Shown here: piece by piece, positions 35,071 to 45,179 of the stretch
How the letters are laid out: each line of letters opens with the position of its first letter
Numbering within the stretch: position 1 is the first letter of the stretch
Origin: Gammaproteobacteria bacterium
GTDB taxonomy: Bacteria; Pseudomonadota; Gammaproteobacteria; GRL18
DNA length: 64,000 nt
Assembly (NCBI GenBank): GCA_015488755.1
Contig: WFNB01000112.1
Location: 1 to 64,000, forward strand
Direction of reading: 5' to 3'
Notes under the pieces: generated by a model
What the model was told of the DNA's origin: nothing
The model's input: the letters and a program-made list of their open reading frames with translations, nothing else
Databases searched by the model: none
Translations under genes and position numbers: made by a program

Positions 35071-36531
35071 ATGATCATCCCCGTAATATTATCTGGGGGC
35101 ACTGGCTCTCGACTATGGCCCATGTCTCGGGAACTGAACCCGAAACAGTTTTTATCCTTATACAGTGAGCAGAGTATGTTGCAAGAAACCATTACTCGCT
35201 TGGAAGGGCTCGATGAGTTAGCACCACCTGTTATTGTCTGTAATGAAGAGCATCGTTTTCTGGTGGCTCAGCAAATGAGTCATATCGGTATTGCGGTGGA
35301 TAAAATTATTTTAGAACCTATCGGACGTAATACCGCCCCCGCTATTTGTGCGGCCGCAGAGTATATCAAAAATAAGGATGATAGCTCAGGTGATGATGTG
35401 TTGCTTATTTTAGCGGCCGATCATGTGATTCAGGATATAAGTGCTTTTCATCAAGTGGTTAGAGCGGGTTATCATGTTGCTCAGCAAGGGCAATTAGTCA
35501 CCTTTGGTATCGTCCCTGATAAGGCTGAAACAGGTTATGGCTATATTAAGCGAGCGGTTATTTTTTCAGAAAAAGACAATGCCTATAGGATTGCACAGTT
35601 TGTTGAAAAGCCTAATTTAGCAACGGCGGAAGCGTATTTTCAAAGTGGTGATTATTACTGGAATAGTGGTATGTTTATGTTCAGTGCCTCGGCAATATTG
35701 GCAGAAATGGCTGAACTATCGAGTGATATTTATCATGCTGTGAAAACAGCGGTGTCTATGGGAACTCAAGACTTGGATTTTTGCCGTTTAGAAATTAATG
35801 CATTTAAGTCGTCACCTTCTGATTCGATAGACTATGCCGTCATGGAGAAAACCGAAAAAGCCGTTGTTTTACCTTTGGATGCTCATTGGAATGATGTGGG
35901 TGCATGGTCAGCATTATGGGAAGTAAAGTCTCAGGACAATGATGGTAATGTACTTCATGGTGATGTACTAAGCTATGATCTGAGTAATAGCTATATTCAT
36001 GCGGAAGAGCGTATGGTTGCTGTGATAGGTATGGATAATTGTGTGGTGGTTGAAACCGCTGATGCGGTATTGGTGGCCGATAAATCCCGATCTCAAGATG
36101 TTAAAGAAATTGTTAACCAGCTTAAATATACCAAAAGGGAAGAAATTTTATCCCATCAAAGAGTGTATCGTCCATGGGGAAGTTATGAAAATCTGGATGA
36201 AACCGAACGCTTTAAGGTAAAGCGTATTATTGTGAATCCAGGTGCTAAACTTTCCTTGCAAATGCATCATCATCGAGCGGAGCATTGGGTGGTGGTCAGA
36301 GGCACAGCAAAAATTATTTGTGCAGATAAAGAATTTATTATGACCGAAGATCAATCCAATTATATTCCTCTTGGTACCGAGCATCGCTTGGAAAATCCAG
36401 GCGTTATTCCGTTAGAAATTATTGAGATTCAAACAGGGAGTTATTTGGGGGAAGATGATATTGTGCGTTTTGATGATTACTATGGTCGAGTTGATAACGG
36501 CCAAACAGAAAACAGTATGACTGAGGTATAA
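35071..36531 (+). CDS. manC: Bifunctional mannose-1-phosphate guanylyltransferase/mannose-6-phosphate isomerase
   Basis: The 486-residue type II GMP-PMI makes GDP-mannose. The N-terminal nucleotidyltransferase carries the pyrophosphorylase signature GGTGSRLWPMSRELNPKQF (about 9-27) and FVEKPN with NSGMFMF. The C-terminal cupin (about 370-475) has the isomerase motif LSLQMHHHRAEHWVVVRGTA. It is coupled to a phosphomannomutase-type gene 5 nt downstream, giving the route from fructose-6-phosphate to GDP-mannose for polysaccharide synthesis. No glycosyltransferase or export genes follow. The alternative names algA, cpsB or xanB apply in other species. Confidence 0.93.
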   Translation: MIIPVILSGGTGSRLWPMSRELNPKQFLSLYSEQSMLQETITRLEGLDELAPPVIVCNEEHRFLVAQQMSHIGIAVDKIILEPIGRNTAPAICAAAEYIKNKDDSSGDDVLLILAADHVIQDISAFHQVVRAGYHVAQQGQLVTFGIVPDKAETGYGYIKRAVIFSEKDNAYRIAQFVEKPNLATAEAYFQSGDYYWNSGMFMFSASAILAEMAELSSDIYHAVKTAVSMGTQDLDFCRLEINAFKSSPSDSIDYAVMEKTEKAVVLPLDAHWNDVGAWSALWEVKSQDNDGNVLHGDVLSYDLSNSYIHAEERMVAVIGMDNCVVVETADAVLVADKSRSQDVKEIVNQLKYTKREEILSHQRVYRPWGSYENLDETERFKVKRIIVNPGAKLSLQMHHHRAEHWVVVRGTAKIICADKEFIMTEDQSNYIPLGTEHRLENPGVIPLEIIEIQTGSYLGEDDIVRFDDYYGRVDNGQTENSMTEV

Positions 36532-36536
36532 AAATA

Positions 36537-38024
36537 ATGGCACGGATAACAATTGAACAATTGATGCAGTCGAGTCAGGTGACCTTTGGTACCAGTGGTG
36601 CTCGTGGTTTGGTTTGTGATATGACGGATCGAGTATGTTATGCTTACACAGTAGCTTTTATTCAATATCTTGAAAAAACACAGCAGCTACAAAACCGTCG
36701 TTCGAGTATTGTGATTGCCGGCGATCTTAGAAACAGTACCCCCAAAATAATGAATGCCTGTGCCAGAGCAATTGAGGAAAGAGGTTATCAGGTGGTGAAT
36801 GCTGGACTCATACCGACACCTGCTGTGGCTTTGTATGGTTTGGAACATAATTGTCCAGTGATCATGGTCACTGGTAGCCATATTCCTGATGATAGAAATG
36901 GTATTAAATTTTATAAACTATCGGGTGAAATTCTCAAAGCAGATGAACAACTCATTAAAGAACAAGAAATTGACTTACAGCAACATAAATTTTTGGATAA
37001 TGGTGCATTTAGAGACGTAAAAAATGGTCTGACTGTTGTCAATGAAAGTGCTCTTAAACGGTATGTATTACGTTATCAATCATTATTTCCTAAGCCCCTA
37101 TTAAAAGGACAAAAAATTGGTGTCTACCAACACAGCAGTGTGGCTAGAGATATTATACCGGAGCTGTTAACACATCTGGGGGCACAAGTGATAAAGCTGG
37201 GTTTCTCAGAACACTTTATACCGGTTGACACCGAGGCGGTTCGACTAGAAGATAGGGAGTTGGCAAAAAAATGGTTGCTTGAGTATCACTTAGATGCCAT
37301 TGTTTCGACCGATGGTGATGCGGATAGACCCTTAATGTTTGATGATACGGGACAATGCCTTCGAGGTGATATTATCGGCTTTATCTGTGCTCATTATTTA
37401 CATATTGATCATATTGTTACCCCAATAAGTTCTAATACCAGTGTTGAAAAATGCTATTTTTTTACTGACATTAAGCGTACCCGTATCGGGTCGCCTTATG
37501 TGATTGAAGCAATGAATCATTATATTGAGGATCACTATGCTGCTGTGGCAGGCTATGAAGCCAATGGTGGTTTTTTATTAGCGACACCAGTAAGAAAAAA
37601 TGATCATCTATTAACCGCCTTACCAACCAGAGATGCTATTATTGTGCTACTAAGCGTTTTATGCCATAGTGCTGAACAGGGCTTGCCCTTATCCAAATTA
37701 TTTGAAAAATTACCATCACGTTATACCTATAGTGATCGAATTAAAAATTTTGCCAGTGACAAAAGTCAGCATCTTATTGCCCGTTATACACAAAGTGATG
37801 AGCTAAAAAATAAGCAGCGTATTGAGGCAGATTTCCCACAATTTGGCTCAGTGATTGCGATTAATACCACAGATGGCTTGCGTATTTTGTTTGATAATGA
37901 AGATATTATCCACTTTAGAGCCTCGGGTAATGCACCAGAGTTTCGTTGTTATAGTGAATCAAATAGTATAGAAAATGCACAAGCAATTAATAAAATGGCA
38001 CTTGATACCTTGTTAGCTCTATAA
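36537..38024 (+). CDS. Phosphomannomutase/phosphoglucomutase-type alpha-D-phosphohexomutase
   Basis: A 495-residue phosphohexomutase. Its active-site serine loop reads MVTGSHIPDDRNG, the metal loop STDGDADRP, the sugar loop GYEANGGF and the phosphate loop RASGNAPEFR. Each matches the four conserved loops of the family. The variant HIP in place of the usual HNP occurs in some phosphomannomutases. Gap to manC is 5 nt, so it probably supplies mannose-1-phosphate. It could also accept glucose, as AlgC-type enzymes do. The sensor kinase gene follows 33 nt later and may be co-transcribed. Confidence 0.85.
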   Translation: MARITIEQLMQSSQVTFGTSGARGLVCDMTDRVCYAYTVAFIQYLEKTQQLQNRRSSIVIAGDLRNSTPKIMNACARAIEERGYQVVNAGLIPTPAVALYGLEHNCPVIMVTGSHIPDDRNGIKFYKLSGEILKADEQLIKEQEIDLQQHKFLDNGAFRDVKNGLTVVNESALKRYVLRYQSLFPKPLLKGQKIGVYQHSSVARDIIPELLTHLGAQVIKLGFSEHFIPVDTEAVRLEDRELAKKWLLEYHLDAIVSTDGDADRPLMFDDTGQCLRGDIIGFICAHYLHIDHIVTPISSNTSVEKCYFFTDIKRTRIGSPYVIEAMNHYIEDHYAAVAGYEANGGFLLATPVRKNDHLLTALPTRDAIIVLLSVLCHSAEQGLPLSKLFEKLPSRYTYSDRIKNFASDKSQHLIARYTQSDELKNKQRIEADFPQFGSVIAINTTDGLRILFDNEDIIHFRASGNAPEFRCYSESNSIENAQAINKMALDTLLAL

Positions 38025-38057
38025 GCATAATCCAATAAGTTTTGTTAGGAGATGGCA

Positions 38058-41000
38058 TTGTATTTATCCATACGCTTTAAAATTATTCTTCTAACAATCA
38101 TCCCTGTTGCTTTGATCTATTTGGTTATTTTGGGCTTTGCTTTATTGCAAGTACAAATTGATTCCACCAGTGATGTTGAAGAAGAAATGAAGCGCTTAAC
38201 TCAACATTATGCCGGTATTTTTTCCGGTTTTTTAAATGAATCCGCGCAAATTGCTCGTTCAACAGCTGCTATTGTTGAACAATATCCTGATATGACTTCC
38301 CGCCAATTGTATGCTCAAGTAAAATCCAATCTACGCCATAATCGCATTGTCTATGGCAGCGCCATTGCCTTTGAACGTGACCCTTATTACGATAATGAAT
38401 TATTTGCCCCGTATGCTTATCGAACTTCTGGGCGGGTGCAAACACTGGATATTGCTGATATTACTGACTATACCACTGGAAAATGGCAATGGTGGGATAA
38501 GGCCAAACAGGCCAGAAAGCCCATTTGGACTGATCCTTATTTTGATAAAGGGGTTGGTGATATTATTATGGCAACCTATGCGGTGCCCTTTTTTTACCAA
38601 AAGAAATTTAAAGGGGTAGCCACAATTGATGTGCAATTAGAAATTTTAGAAGAAGCGGTCGATCAAGGGATTGATGTGGATCTGGATTTATTAATTATTA
38701 CCAAAAAAGGGGATTATGTTTATCATCCTGACCCTAAGCAGGTGCTTAATAACTCCATTTATAAAGATGCCCAAAAATACCAACGTAAGGCATTAAAAGA
38801 TCTAGCAGATCACATGGTGGCTGGTAAACGAGGTGTGGTGCAATTGGATGGCTGGGAAAAAAATCAGCGTCAATGGGTTGCTTATTATCCGCTGCTTAAT
38901 ACAGAGTGGAGTATTGCCCTTCGAGTACCAGAAAATGTGGTTCTGGCAAAAGTTCGTAGACAAGGCATGAAGATTGCCAGTGTGTTAATATTGTCATTAT
39001 TTTTGATCATTGTTACTGTCTGGTTGGTCATTGGTAAAATTACTCAGCCATTGGCTCGTTTGGCAACGGGAGTAAAATCCGTTGCTGCGGGTAATTTAGA
39101 GGCTCGAGTAGAAGCAACCACTCATGATGAAATTGGTTTGTTAGCACAAAACTTTACCGATATGGCTGCCAAATTAAGCAAGCGTGAGCGAGATATACGA
39201 GAGGCTCGTTCTCAGGGGTTTAGCCGAATTGTACAAGGCTTAAAAGGGCGTTATTTTTACTTTTCGTATGATGCTAATGGTTCAATCTCTTATGTGAGTC
39301 CTTCTGTAAAAGAGATTCTGGGTTATACCAGTAAAGAATTCCAACATTTTTTTAATGATTATCTGGTTGATAGTCCTATTAACACCTCCGCAGAGGAAAA
39401 AATACAACTCAGTTTACAAGGCGAGCAACAAGAAGGCTTTGATATGGAGCTTGTTTCTCGTCAAAATGAACTCTTACGCTTTGAAGTGAATATCGTTCCA
39501 GTCTTTGGTGAAGATGGTAAGCTGGTGGCCTTAGAAGGAATGGCTCATGATATTACTGAGCGCAAGCGAGAAGAAGAAAAATTCAGAGTGTTATTTGAAA
39601 GCTCTTCGCAGGCCAATTTATTGTGTTCAAAAAAAGGTATATTAGATTGTAATCATGCTTTTTTAGCCTTATTTGGCTATGACTCTAAAGAAGAAGTTCT
39701 AGGGTCACATCTTTATTCTTATACACAAGCACTACAAGCTGATGGCAAAGCATCCTTTGATGTTTTGAATCAATTAATGGCACAAGCAGTTGAATCAGGC
39801 TATCAGCAAAAAGAACTTCTATTTGAAAAACTTAATGGTGAAGTCTTTCCAGCAGAAATCACACTGACCTCTGCGAGCATGAATGATCAAGAAGTATTTA
39901 TTGGTTTAATACAAGACTTAACACAAAGAAAGCAAGCAGAGAAAGAAATTATCCGAGCCAAAGAAATGGCAGAAAAAGCCAATAAAGCAAAGAGTGAGTT
40001 TCTCTCTAATATGTCTCATGAGTTAAGAACCCCCTTAAATGGTGTGTTAGGCCATGCTCAGATTTTAAAAAATGATACGGCTGTTAATAAAGAACAAATA
40101 GAAAGCTTAGATGCAATAAAAAATTGTGGTAGCCATCTATTGACACTGATTAACAATGTCTTGGATCTCTCTAAAATTGAAGCTGGGAAAATAGAATTAC
40201 AAATCAAAGCGGTTGAATTGCCCATATTGATTGAGGGTGTTTATGACATGGTACTTCCTCGTAGCTCAGCAAAAGGCTTAACACTTCAATGGTATATAAA
40301 AGATGACTTGCCAAAAATCATAAAAATAGATGCCACACGACTGAAGCAAGTGTTAATAAATTTATTGGATAATGCCATTAAGTTTACTCATGATGGTCAA
40401 GTTTCTTTGCATGTTTCAAAAGAATATGTGAGCGAACAACACGGAGCGCAACAGTATGCGCTTTGTTTTGTTATTGCTGATACTGGCATAGGTATTCAAA
40501 TAGATCAGCAGGCAACTATTTTTGAAGCTTTTAAACAAGCACAAGATGGTATCAATGCAGGGGGGACAGGTTTGGGTTTGGCTATTAGTCAACGATTGAT
40601 TAAAGAAATGGGGGGCAGTGAAATACACCTAAAAAGTGATTATGGACAGGGTAGCACCTTTTCATTTTCATTACCTTTAATTGAAGCTCATAAGAGTGAG
40701 ATCGAGGACGATGTTGTTCAGGACAAACAGATACCATCTGAACCAATAAGTGACCCTGTATCTCTGCTGGATGCTAAGACAATAATTTCTCAGGAAGATT
40801 TAACTTGCTTGTTACAACGATTGCAATCCGCCAGTGAAATGGGGGATATTAGTCAGATAAAAGAGATTCATACGATAATAAGTCAAACGGATGCACTGAG
40901 TAATGAACGACAAGCAAAAATGACTAGAATGATGCATGATTTTGATTTTGATGGCATACAAAATATGATTAAGCAACTATTGACTACTGATATAAGATAA
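38058..41000 (+). CDS. Membrane sensor histidine kinase (Cache-HAMP-PAS-PAS-HisKA-HATPase)
   Basis: A kinase of about 980 residues. TTG 38058 is preferred because AGGAG (38047-38051) is 6 nt before it, whereas it abuts the in-frame ATG 38052. Order of parts: helix at about 8-30, periplasmic dCache domain to about 300 (YWWDKAKQARKPIWTDPYFD), second helix at about 310-332, HAMP, two PAS domains (about 395-510 and 520-630), a HisKA domain with the phosphoacceptor His654 (NMSHELRTPLNG) and a HATPase with DNAIKF and GTGLGLAIS. A C-terminal tail of about 110 residues has no receiver. The signal is probably a small organic ligand. The partner is the response regulator 10 nt downstream. Confidence 0.9.
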   Translation: MYLSIRFKIILLTIIPVALIYLVILGFALLQVQIDSTSDVEEEMKRLTQHYAGIFSGFLNESAQIARSTAAIVEQYPDMTSRQLYAQVKSNLRHNRIVYGSAIAFERDPYYDNELFAPYAYRTSGRVQTLDIADITDYTTGKWQWWDKAKQARKPIWTDPYFDKGVGDIIMATYAVPFFYQKKFKGVATIDVQLEILEEAVDQGIDVDLDLLIITKKGDYVYHPDPKQVLNNSIYKDAQKYQRKALKDLADHMVAGKRGVVQLDGWEKNQRQWVAYYPLLNTEWSIALRVPENVVLAKVRRQGMKIASVLILSLFLIIVTVWLVIGKITQPLARLATGVKSVAAGNLEARVEATTHDEIGLLAQNFTDMAAKLSKRERDIREARSQGFSRIVQGLKGRYFYFSYDANGSISYVSPSVKEILGYTSKEFQHFFNDYLVDSPINTSAEEKIQLSLQGEQQEGFDMELVSRQNELLRFEVNIVPVFGEDGKLVALEGMAHDITERKREEEKFRVLFESSSQANLLCSKKGILDCNHAFLALFGYDSKEEVLGSHLYSYTQALQADGKASFDVLNQLMAQAVESGYQQKELLFEKLNGEVFPAEITLTSASMNDQEVFIGLIQDLTQRKQAEKEIIRAKEMAEKANKAKSEFLSNMSHELRTPLNGVLGHAQILKNDTAVNKEQIESLDAIKNCGSHLLTLINNVLDLSKIEAGKIELQIKAVELPILIEGVYDMVLPRSSAKGLTLQWYIKDDLPKIIKIDATRLKQVLINLLDNAIKFTHDGQVSLHVSKEYVSEQHGAQQYALCFVIADTGIGIQIDQQATIFEAFKQAQDGINAGGTGLGLAISQRLIKEMGGSEIHLKSDYGQGSTFSFSLPLIEAHKSEIEDDVVQDKQIPSEPISDPVSLLDAKTIISQEDLTCLLQRLQSASEMGDISQIKEIHTIISQTDALSNERQAKMTRMMHDFDFDGIQNMIKQLLTTDIR

Positions 41001-41010
41001 GAAGGTTTGT

Positions 41011-42936
41011 ATGAAAAAATCAGCTGGGACTCAATGTTTACAGGAAATAGAAAGTGGCCATGCATCCTTATTATTGGTTGATGATAACCCAACTAATTTA
41101 CAAGTCTTGTATCAAACCTTAGAAGGTCATGGTTATAAATTATTATTAGCAAAAAATGGTAAAGATGCTCTAAATATTGTAGCTAAAGTTCATCCAGAAC
41201 TTATTTTACTTGATATTATGATGCCAGGTCTGGATGGTTATGAGGTCTGCCAGCAAATTAAAAACAATACTGAAACCTCAGACATTGCTATTATTTTTCT
41301 GTCGGCATTAGATGAAGTCAAAGATAAAATTAAGGGCTTTTCTCTTGGGGCTGTGGACTATATTGCCAAGCCCTTTCAGGCAGAAGAAGTGATTGCCCGA
41401 GTGGAAACACATATAAAAATTCAGCAATTGGAAAAAACCTTAGCGCAAAAAAATAGACAATTAAAAGAAGATAATACCTTATTACTGGAATCTATGGGAG
41501 AAGGGCTTTTAGGGGTTGATAAACAAGGCTTAATTACCTTTATTAATCCTGCCGGTTTGGATCTTCTTGGTTATCTCGAAGATGATGTTATCGGTAAAAA
41601 TTTTCATGACCTATTCATGCATACAGACTGTGATGGTAAGCGCTACCCAATAGAAAAAAATAAGGTTTTTAATACCTTGCAAGATAGAAGAGAGCGCCAT
41701 AGTGATAAGGATGCCTTTTGGCATAAAGACGGCTCCTTTTTCCCCGTTGAATATACCGTAACGGCAATAGAGGGGATGTATGATATTAGTAGTGCCTGTG
41801 TTATTTTCAAAAATATATCAGAGAGAAAGCAACGAGAAACAGCACTGAATCAGGCATTAGCTACGGTTGAACAATTAAAAGAAAAATTACAAAAAGAAAA
41901 CAGCCATCTACGTGCGCAAAGCTCATATCTGCAAGAAGCAATACGCAGTGAACAAAATTATGGTGAGATCATCGGCCAGAGTCAAGCACTAAGAAAAACG
42001 ATGGATGAAGCTCAGCAAGTGGCCAAAACAGATACAACTGTGCTCATTAATGGTGAATCGGGTACCGGTAAAGAATCCATGGCACGGGCTATTCATCAAT
42101 ACAGTGCTCGTAAAGATCAGCCATTGATCAAAGTCAATTGTGGAGCCATTGCTGAGTCATTGGTTGAAAGTGAATTATTTGGCCATGTAAAAGGTGCCTT
42201 TACCAGTGCGATACAGGATCGTACCGGTCACTTCGAGCTGGCTGATAAGGGGACTATTTTTCTAGATGAAATTGGTGAGTTGTCTTTGGATGTGCAGGTA
42301 AAATTACTACGTGTACTACAAGAGCAAGAAATACAACGAGTGGGTAGTGGTGAGGTGATTCAAGTCGATGTCAGGATCATTGCTGCAACCAATCGTAACT
42401 TAAAACAAATGGTGGATGATGGCTTATTCCGTATGGATTTATTTTACCGCTTAAATGTCTTTCCTCTCACTGTACCACCATTAAGAGAGAGAAAGTCTGA
42501 TATCCCCTTACTATTAGCTAAATTTATAAAAAATCTAAGTAATAAACTTGCTAAGCCTTTGACCGAGGTATCAGAAGTCAGTATGGCCTTATTAATGGAC
42601 TATCATTGGCCGGGAAATATTCGTGAGTTACAAAATGTTATTGAGCGCTCTGCTATTTTATCGCGTAGTGATATTATTGAGATTGATGATGCTCTGGTAC
42701 CTGTGAGTATTGAGCGGGTACAATTGGCTCAAACGGAATTACAGAACTCATCAGAAAATATTCGGATAAAGCATAATAAAACACTGGCAGAAAATGAGCG
42801 GGATTACATTCGCTCATTACTGGATGCACATAATTGGCTTATTGGCGGTAAAAAAGGCGTTGCAGAAATTTTAGATGTACCAGCGAGCACCTTACGTTCT
42901 CGAATGAAAAAATTAGGTATTGAGCGCCCAGAGTAA
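41011..42936 (+). CDS. Response regulator with REC-PAS-sigma54 AAA+-Fis HTH domains
   Basis: A 641-residue NtrC-family activator. The receiver has Asp68 as the phosphoacceptor (LILLDIMMPG). A PAS domain lies at about 155-275, then a coiled coil, then the sigma54 AAA+ module with Walker A GESGTGKE at 348-355 and the sigma54 contact loop GAFTSA at 395-400, a variant of GAFTGA. Walker B is in GTIFLDEIGEL. A Fis-type HTH closes the protein (GGKKGVAEILDVPASTLRSR). It should activate sigma54 promoters when phosphorylated by the upstream kinase. The targets are not evident; the window shows no clear sigma54 promoter near it. Confidence 0.9.
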   Translation: MKKSAGTQCLQEIESGHASLLLVDDNPTNLQVLYQTLEGHGYKLLLAKNGKDALNIVAKVHPELILLDIMMPGLDGYEVCQQIKNNTETSDIAIIFLSALDEVKDKIKGFSLGAVDYIAKPFQAEEVIARVETHIKIQQLEKTLAQKNRQLKEDNTLLLESMGEGLLGVDKQGLITFINPAGLDLLGYLEDDVIGKNFHDLFMHTDCDGKRYPIEKNKVFNTLQDRRERHSDKDAFWHKDGSFFPVEYTVTAIEGMYDISSACVIFKNISERKQRETALNQALATVEQLKEKLQKENSHLRAQSSYLQEAIRSEQNYGEIIGQSQALRKTMDEAQQVAKTDTTVLINGESGTGKESMARAIHQYSARKDQPLIKVNCGAIAESLVESELFGHVKGAFTSAIQDRTGHFELADKGTIFLDEIGELSLDVQVKLLRVLQEQEIQRVGSGEVIQVDVRIIAATNRNLKQMVDDGLFRMDLFYRLNVFPLTVPPLRERKSDIPLLLAKFIKNLSNKLAKPLTEVSEVSMALLMDYHWPGNIRELQNVIERSAILSRSDIIEIDDALVPVSIERVQLAQTELQNSSENIRIKHNKTLAENERDYIRSLLDAHNWLIGGKKGVAEILDVPASTLRSRMKKLGIERPE

Positions 42937-43041
42937 ATTATTTTATTCTTTATTACGGTAAATACGGATTGTGTCGCACGGAAAAAACATTTACCCTAAA
43001 AATAAGCACTTTGTAACGACTTTCTTAATTTGAGGATATAG

Positions 43042-43485
43042 ATGATGAAAACCCTAAAAAAGAGTACGGTGTTATTGATAAGCTTTTTTTTGTTAGCTAT
43101 GAGTGGTTATGTTCTGGCAGATAACTCAAAAGAATATAAAGACCATATTGTCTATTATAATGCCTTTCCAACGGATTCATTGCCCTCCCAAATGACCAAG
43201 CAATATGGCTTAAAGCGTAGTAAAAATTATGCCATGATTAATGTGTCAGTAATGGAAAAAGGGGCAGGCATTCCAACGGGTGTAAAATCTAAGGTAACAG
43301 GACACTTGAAAAACCTAATGGGGCAAACCAGAGACTTAGAATTTCGTGAGATCAAAGAAGGGAAAGCGGTTTATTATATTGCTCAGATTGGTGTGCAGAG
43401 TAGAGAACTGGTGACCTTTGTTATTGATATTCGCCCAGAAGGCAGTAGTGAAAAATATAATATAAAATTTGGCAAAAAATTCTAA
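43042..43485 (+). CDS. DUF4426 domain-containing periplasmic protein
   Basis: The 147-residue exported protein has a signal peptide (about 1-27, ending VLA/DN). Its mature part carries the DUF4426 pattern: HIVYYNAFPTDSLP, YGLKRSKNYAMINVSV, then LMGQTRDLEFREI and VYYIAQIGV. The family is beta-rich and uncharacterised, widely present in gammaproteobacteria. It has no operon partner here: the upstream gene belongs to the two-component pair and the downstream gene is convergent. Start ATG 43042 follows TGAGGAT with good spacing. Confidence 0.85.
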   Translation: MMKTLKKSTVLLISFFLLAMSGYVLADNSKEYKDHIVYYNAFPTDSLPSQMTKQYGLKRSKNYAMINVSVMEKGAGIPTGVKSKVTGHLKNLMGQTRDLEFREIKEGKAVYYIAQIGVQSRELVTFVIDIRPEGSSEKYNIKFGKKF

Positions 43486-43500
43486 ATCTCAACAACATTG

Positions 43501-43524
43501 CTAAGCTTGCATACGCAAGCTTAG
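43501..43524. terminator. Bidirectional terminator-like hairpin between convergent genes
   Basis: CTAAGCTTGC (43501-43510) and GCAAGCTTAG (43515-43524) form a perfect 10-bp stem with an ATAC loop. It lies 15 bases after the DUF4426 stop and covers the last codons of the convergent TauE/SafE-type gene. No long T tract follows on either side. Confidence 0.5.
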
Positions 43525-44226
43525 ATTAAACAGTGAGAAAATACCAAAACCAATAATAATGCCTCCAGCTAAAGAACGCACCCACGTTTGGCGAATAAAA
43601 TTGCTGAGACTGGTAGCAAAAATACCCATTGCCAACAATAGTGGTAATGTCCCCAACCCGAAGCTAAGCATCAATAAGCCTCCTTCAAGGGCGCTGCCTG
43701 TCGAAATACACCAAATTAAAATGGTGTATACTAAGCCACAGGGTAACCATCCCCAAAGAGAGCCGAGAATAAACGCTTGAAAAGGAGAGCGCACAGGAAT
43801 GAAACGGCGACTGATGGGTTCGATTTTTTTCCAAAGTGCGCCACCGGCTTTTTCAATTTTTCTTAGACCAAACCACCAACCACCAATATACAAACCTAAG
43901 GCAATCATAAACAGGGCAGCAAAAATCTGTAAGCTATATTGGATATTATTTAATATGGGCAAATTAGATGCCAACATACTAATACCACCGACGAGTGTGC
44001 CGGCGAGTGTGTAGCTGAATAAACGTCCACCATTATAGGCAATAATATAGGTGAATAAATGAGTGGACTGAGCTGTGCTATTGGGTGTGTAAGATGAGCT
44101 ATTTGTTTGCTCTTGTTTGATGCCAAAGGTCAGTGCTCCGACAATACCGCCACACATACCCAAACAATGAACACCACCGAGAAGACCGGCAAAAAAAGCA
44201 GTGATATAAGATATTTCAACAGGCAT
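43501..44226 (-). CDS. TauE/SafE-DsbD_2 type membrane protein
   Basis: A 241-residue polytopic protein with about six helices. The N-terminal AFFAGLLGGVHCLGMCGGIVG is the hallmark of the DsbD_2/sulfite exporter TauE/SafE-like group that carries a CX3C pair in the first helix. WGWLPCGLVYTILIW contains a second conserved Cys. Members are often found beside cbb3 assembly genes and have been linked to copper or thiol transfer. Here the gene lies far from the cco locus. The substrate is unknown. It is convergent with the DUF4426 gene. Confidence 0.8.
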   Translation of the reverse strand: MPVEISYITAFFAGLLGGVHCLGMCGGIVGALTFGIKQEQTNSSSYTPNSTAQSTHLFTYIIAYNGGRLFSYTLAGTLVGGISMLASNLPILNNIQYSLQIFAALFMIALGLYIGGWWFGLRKIEKAGGALWKKIEPISRRFIPVRSPFQAFILGSLWGWLPCGLVYTILIWCISTGSALEGGLLMLSFGLGTLPLLLAMGIFATSLSNFIRQTWVRSLAGGIIIGFGIFSLFNLSLRMQA

Positions 44227-44247
44227 AGTGTGTACTCGACATGTTTG

Positions 44248-45024
44248 CTAGAGTGCTCGGTTATAGGTCATTAATAACGGTGCATGGTCGGAGAAGCGCT
44301 GATCTTTATAAATAGACGTAGATTCTAATAGAGGAACGAGGGAGGGTGAAATGACCTGATAGTCAATACGCCACCCCGTATTATTAGCCCAAGCTTGGCC
44401 TCGGTTTGACCACCATGTATATTGTTCTGCTTCTTTATTGAGTTCTCGAAAGGCATCATGCAAGCCTATTTCATCACCAAAGAGCTTATCAAGCCAAGCA
44501 CGTTCTTCAGGTAAGCAGCCTGAGCGTTTTTTATTGCCATTAAAGTTTTTAATATCAATGCGTTTATGGACAATATTCCAGTCACCGCAGACAATATACT
44601 GGCGCTCACTTTGTGCCATCTCTGTGAGAATAGGCGTTAGTTTGTCTAGAAACTCCATTTTTAATAACTGCCGTTCTTCTTTAGAGGAACCAGAAGGTAA
44701 ATACAGTGAAGCAATACTTAAATCACCAAAGTCTGCCTGAATATAGCGTCCTTCGGTATCGGCAATGTCCCAACCCAGTCCGGTGGTGATTGTGTCAGGT
44801 TCTTTTTTAGCATAAATAGCCGTGCCACTATAGCCTTTTTTATGAGCATCAAAAAAATAGCGATAATAGCCTTTAGGAGAAAAGATAGGATCATCTAATT
44901 GACTCAATTGTGCTTTTGTTTCTTGAATACAGACGACATCAGGATCTTCCTTTAACAGCCATTCAAAGAAGCCTTTTTTGGCAGCCGCACGTATGCCGTT
45001 TAGATTAGCAGAAATAACTTTCAT
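44248..45024 (-). CDS. xthA: Exodeoxyribonuclease III
   Basis: The 258-residue AP endonuclease/3'-5' exonuclease belongs to the endonuclease-exonuclease-phosphatase fold. Conserved elements are SANLNGIRAA at the start, CIQETKAQ (catalytic Glu), CGDWNIVHKRIDI (Asp/Asn), WWSNRGQAW, and the terminal FSDHAPLL (catalytic Asp-His). It repairs abasic sites. It is divergent from pyrE, a neighbourhood common in gammaproteobacteria. Confidence 0.94.
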   Translation of the reverse strand: MKVISANLNGIRAAAKKGFFEWLLKEDPDVVCIQETKAQLSQLDDPIFSPKGYYRYFFDAHKKGYSGTAIYAKKEPDTITTGLGWDIADTEGRYIQADFGDLSIASLYLPSGSSKEERQLLKMEFLDKLTPILTEMAQSERQYIVCGDWNIVHKRIDIKNFNGNKKRSGCLPEERAWLDKLFGDEIGLHDAFRELNKEAEQYTWWSNRGQAWANNTGWRIDYQVISPSLVPLLESTSIYKDQRFSDHAPLLMTYNRAL

Positions 45025-45179
45025 AATATCCTTGCTTGCTAAGGGAAGTGTTGTTTATTTGAACCAAGAAAAAAACAGCCACCATTATAACTGAATCTAA
45101 GGTATAATTCATTGCTGTAATTTTTGTAAATCATTCCCCTTATATCAACTGAAAGTTAAACTAGGAAACAGGTCAAAAC

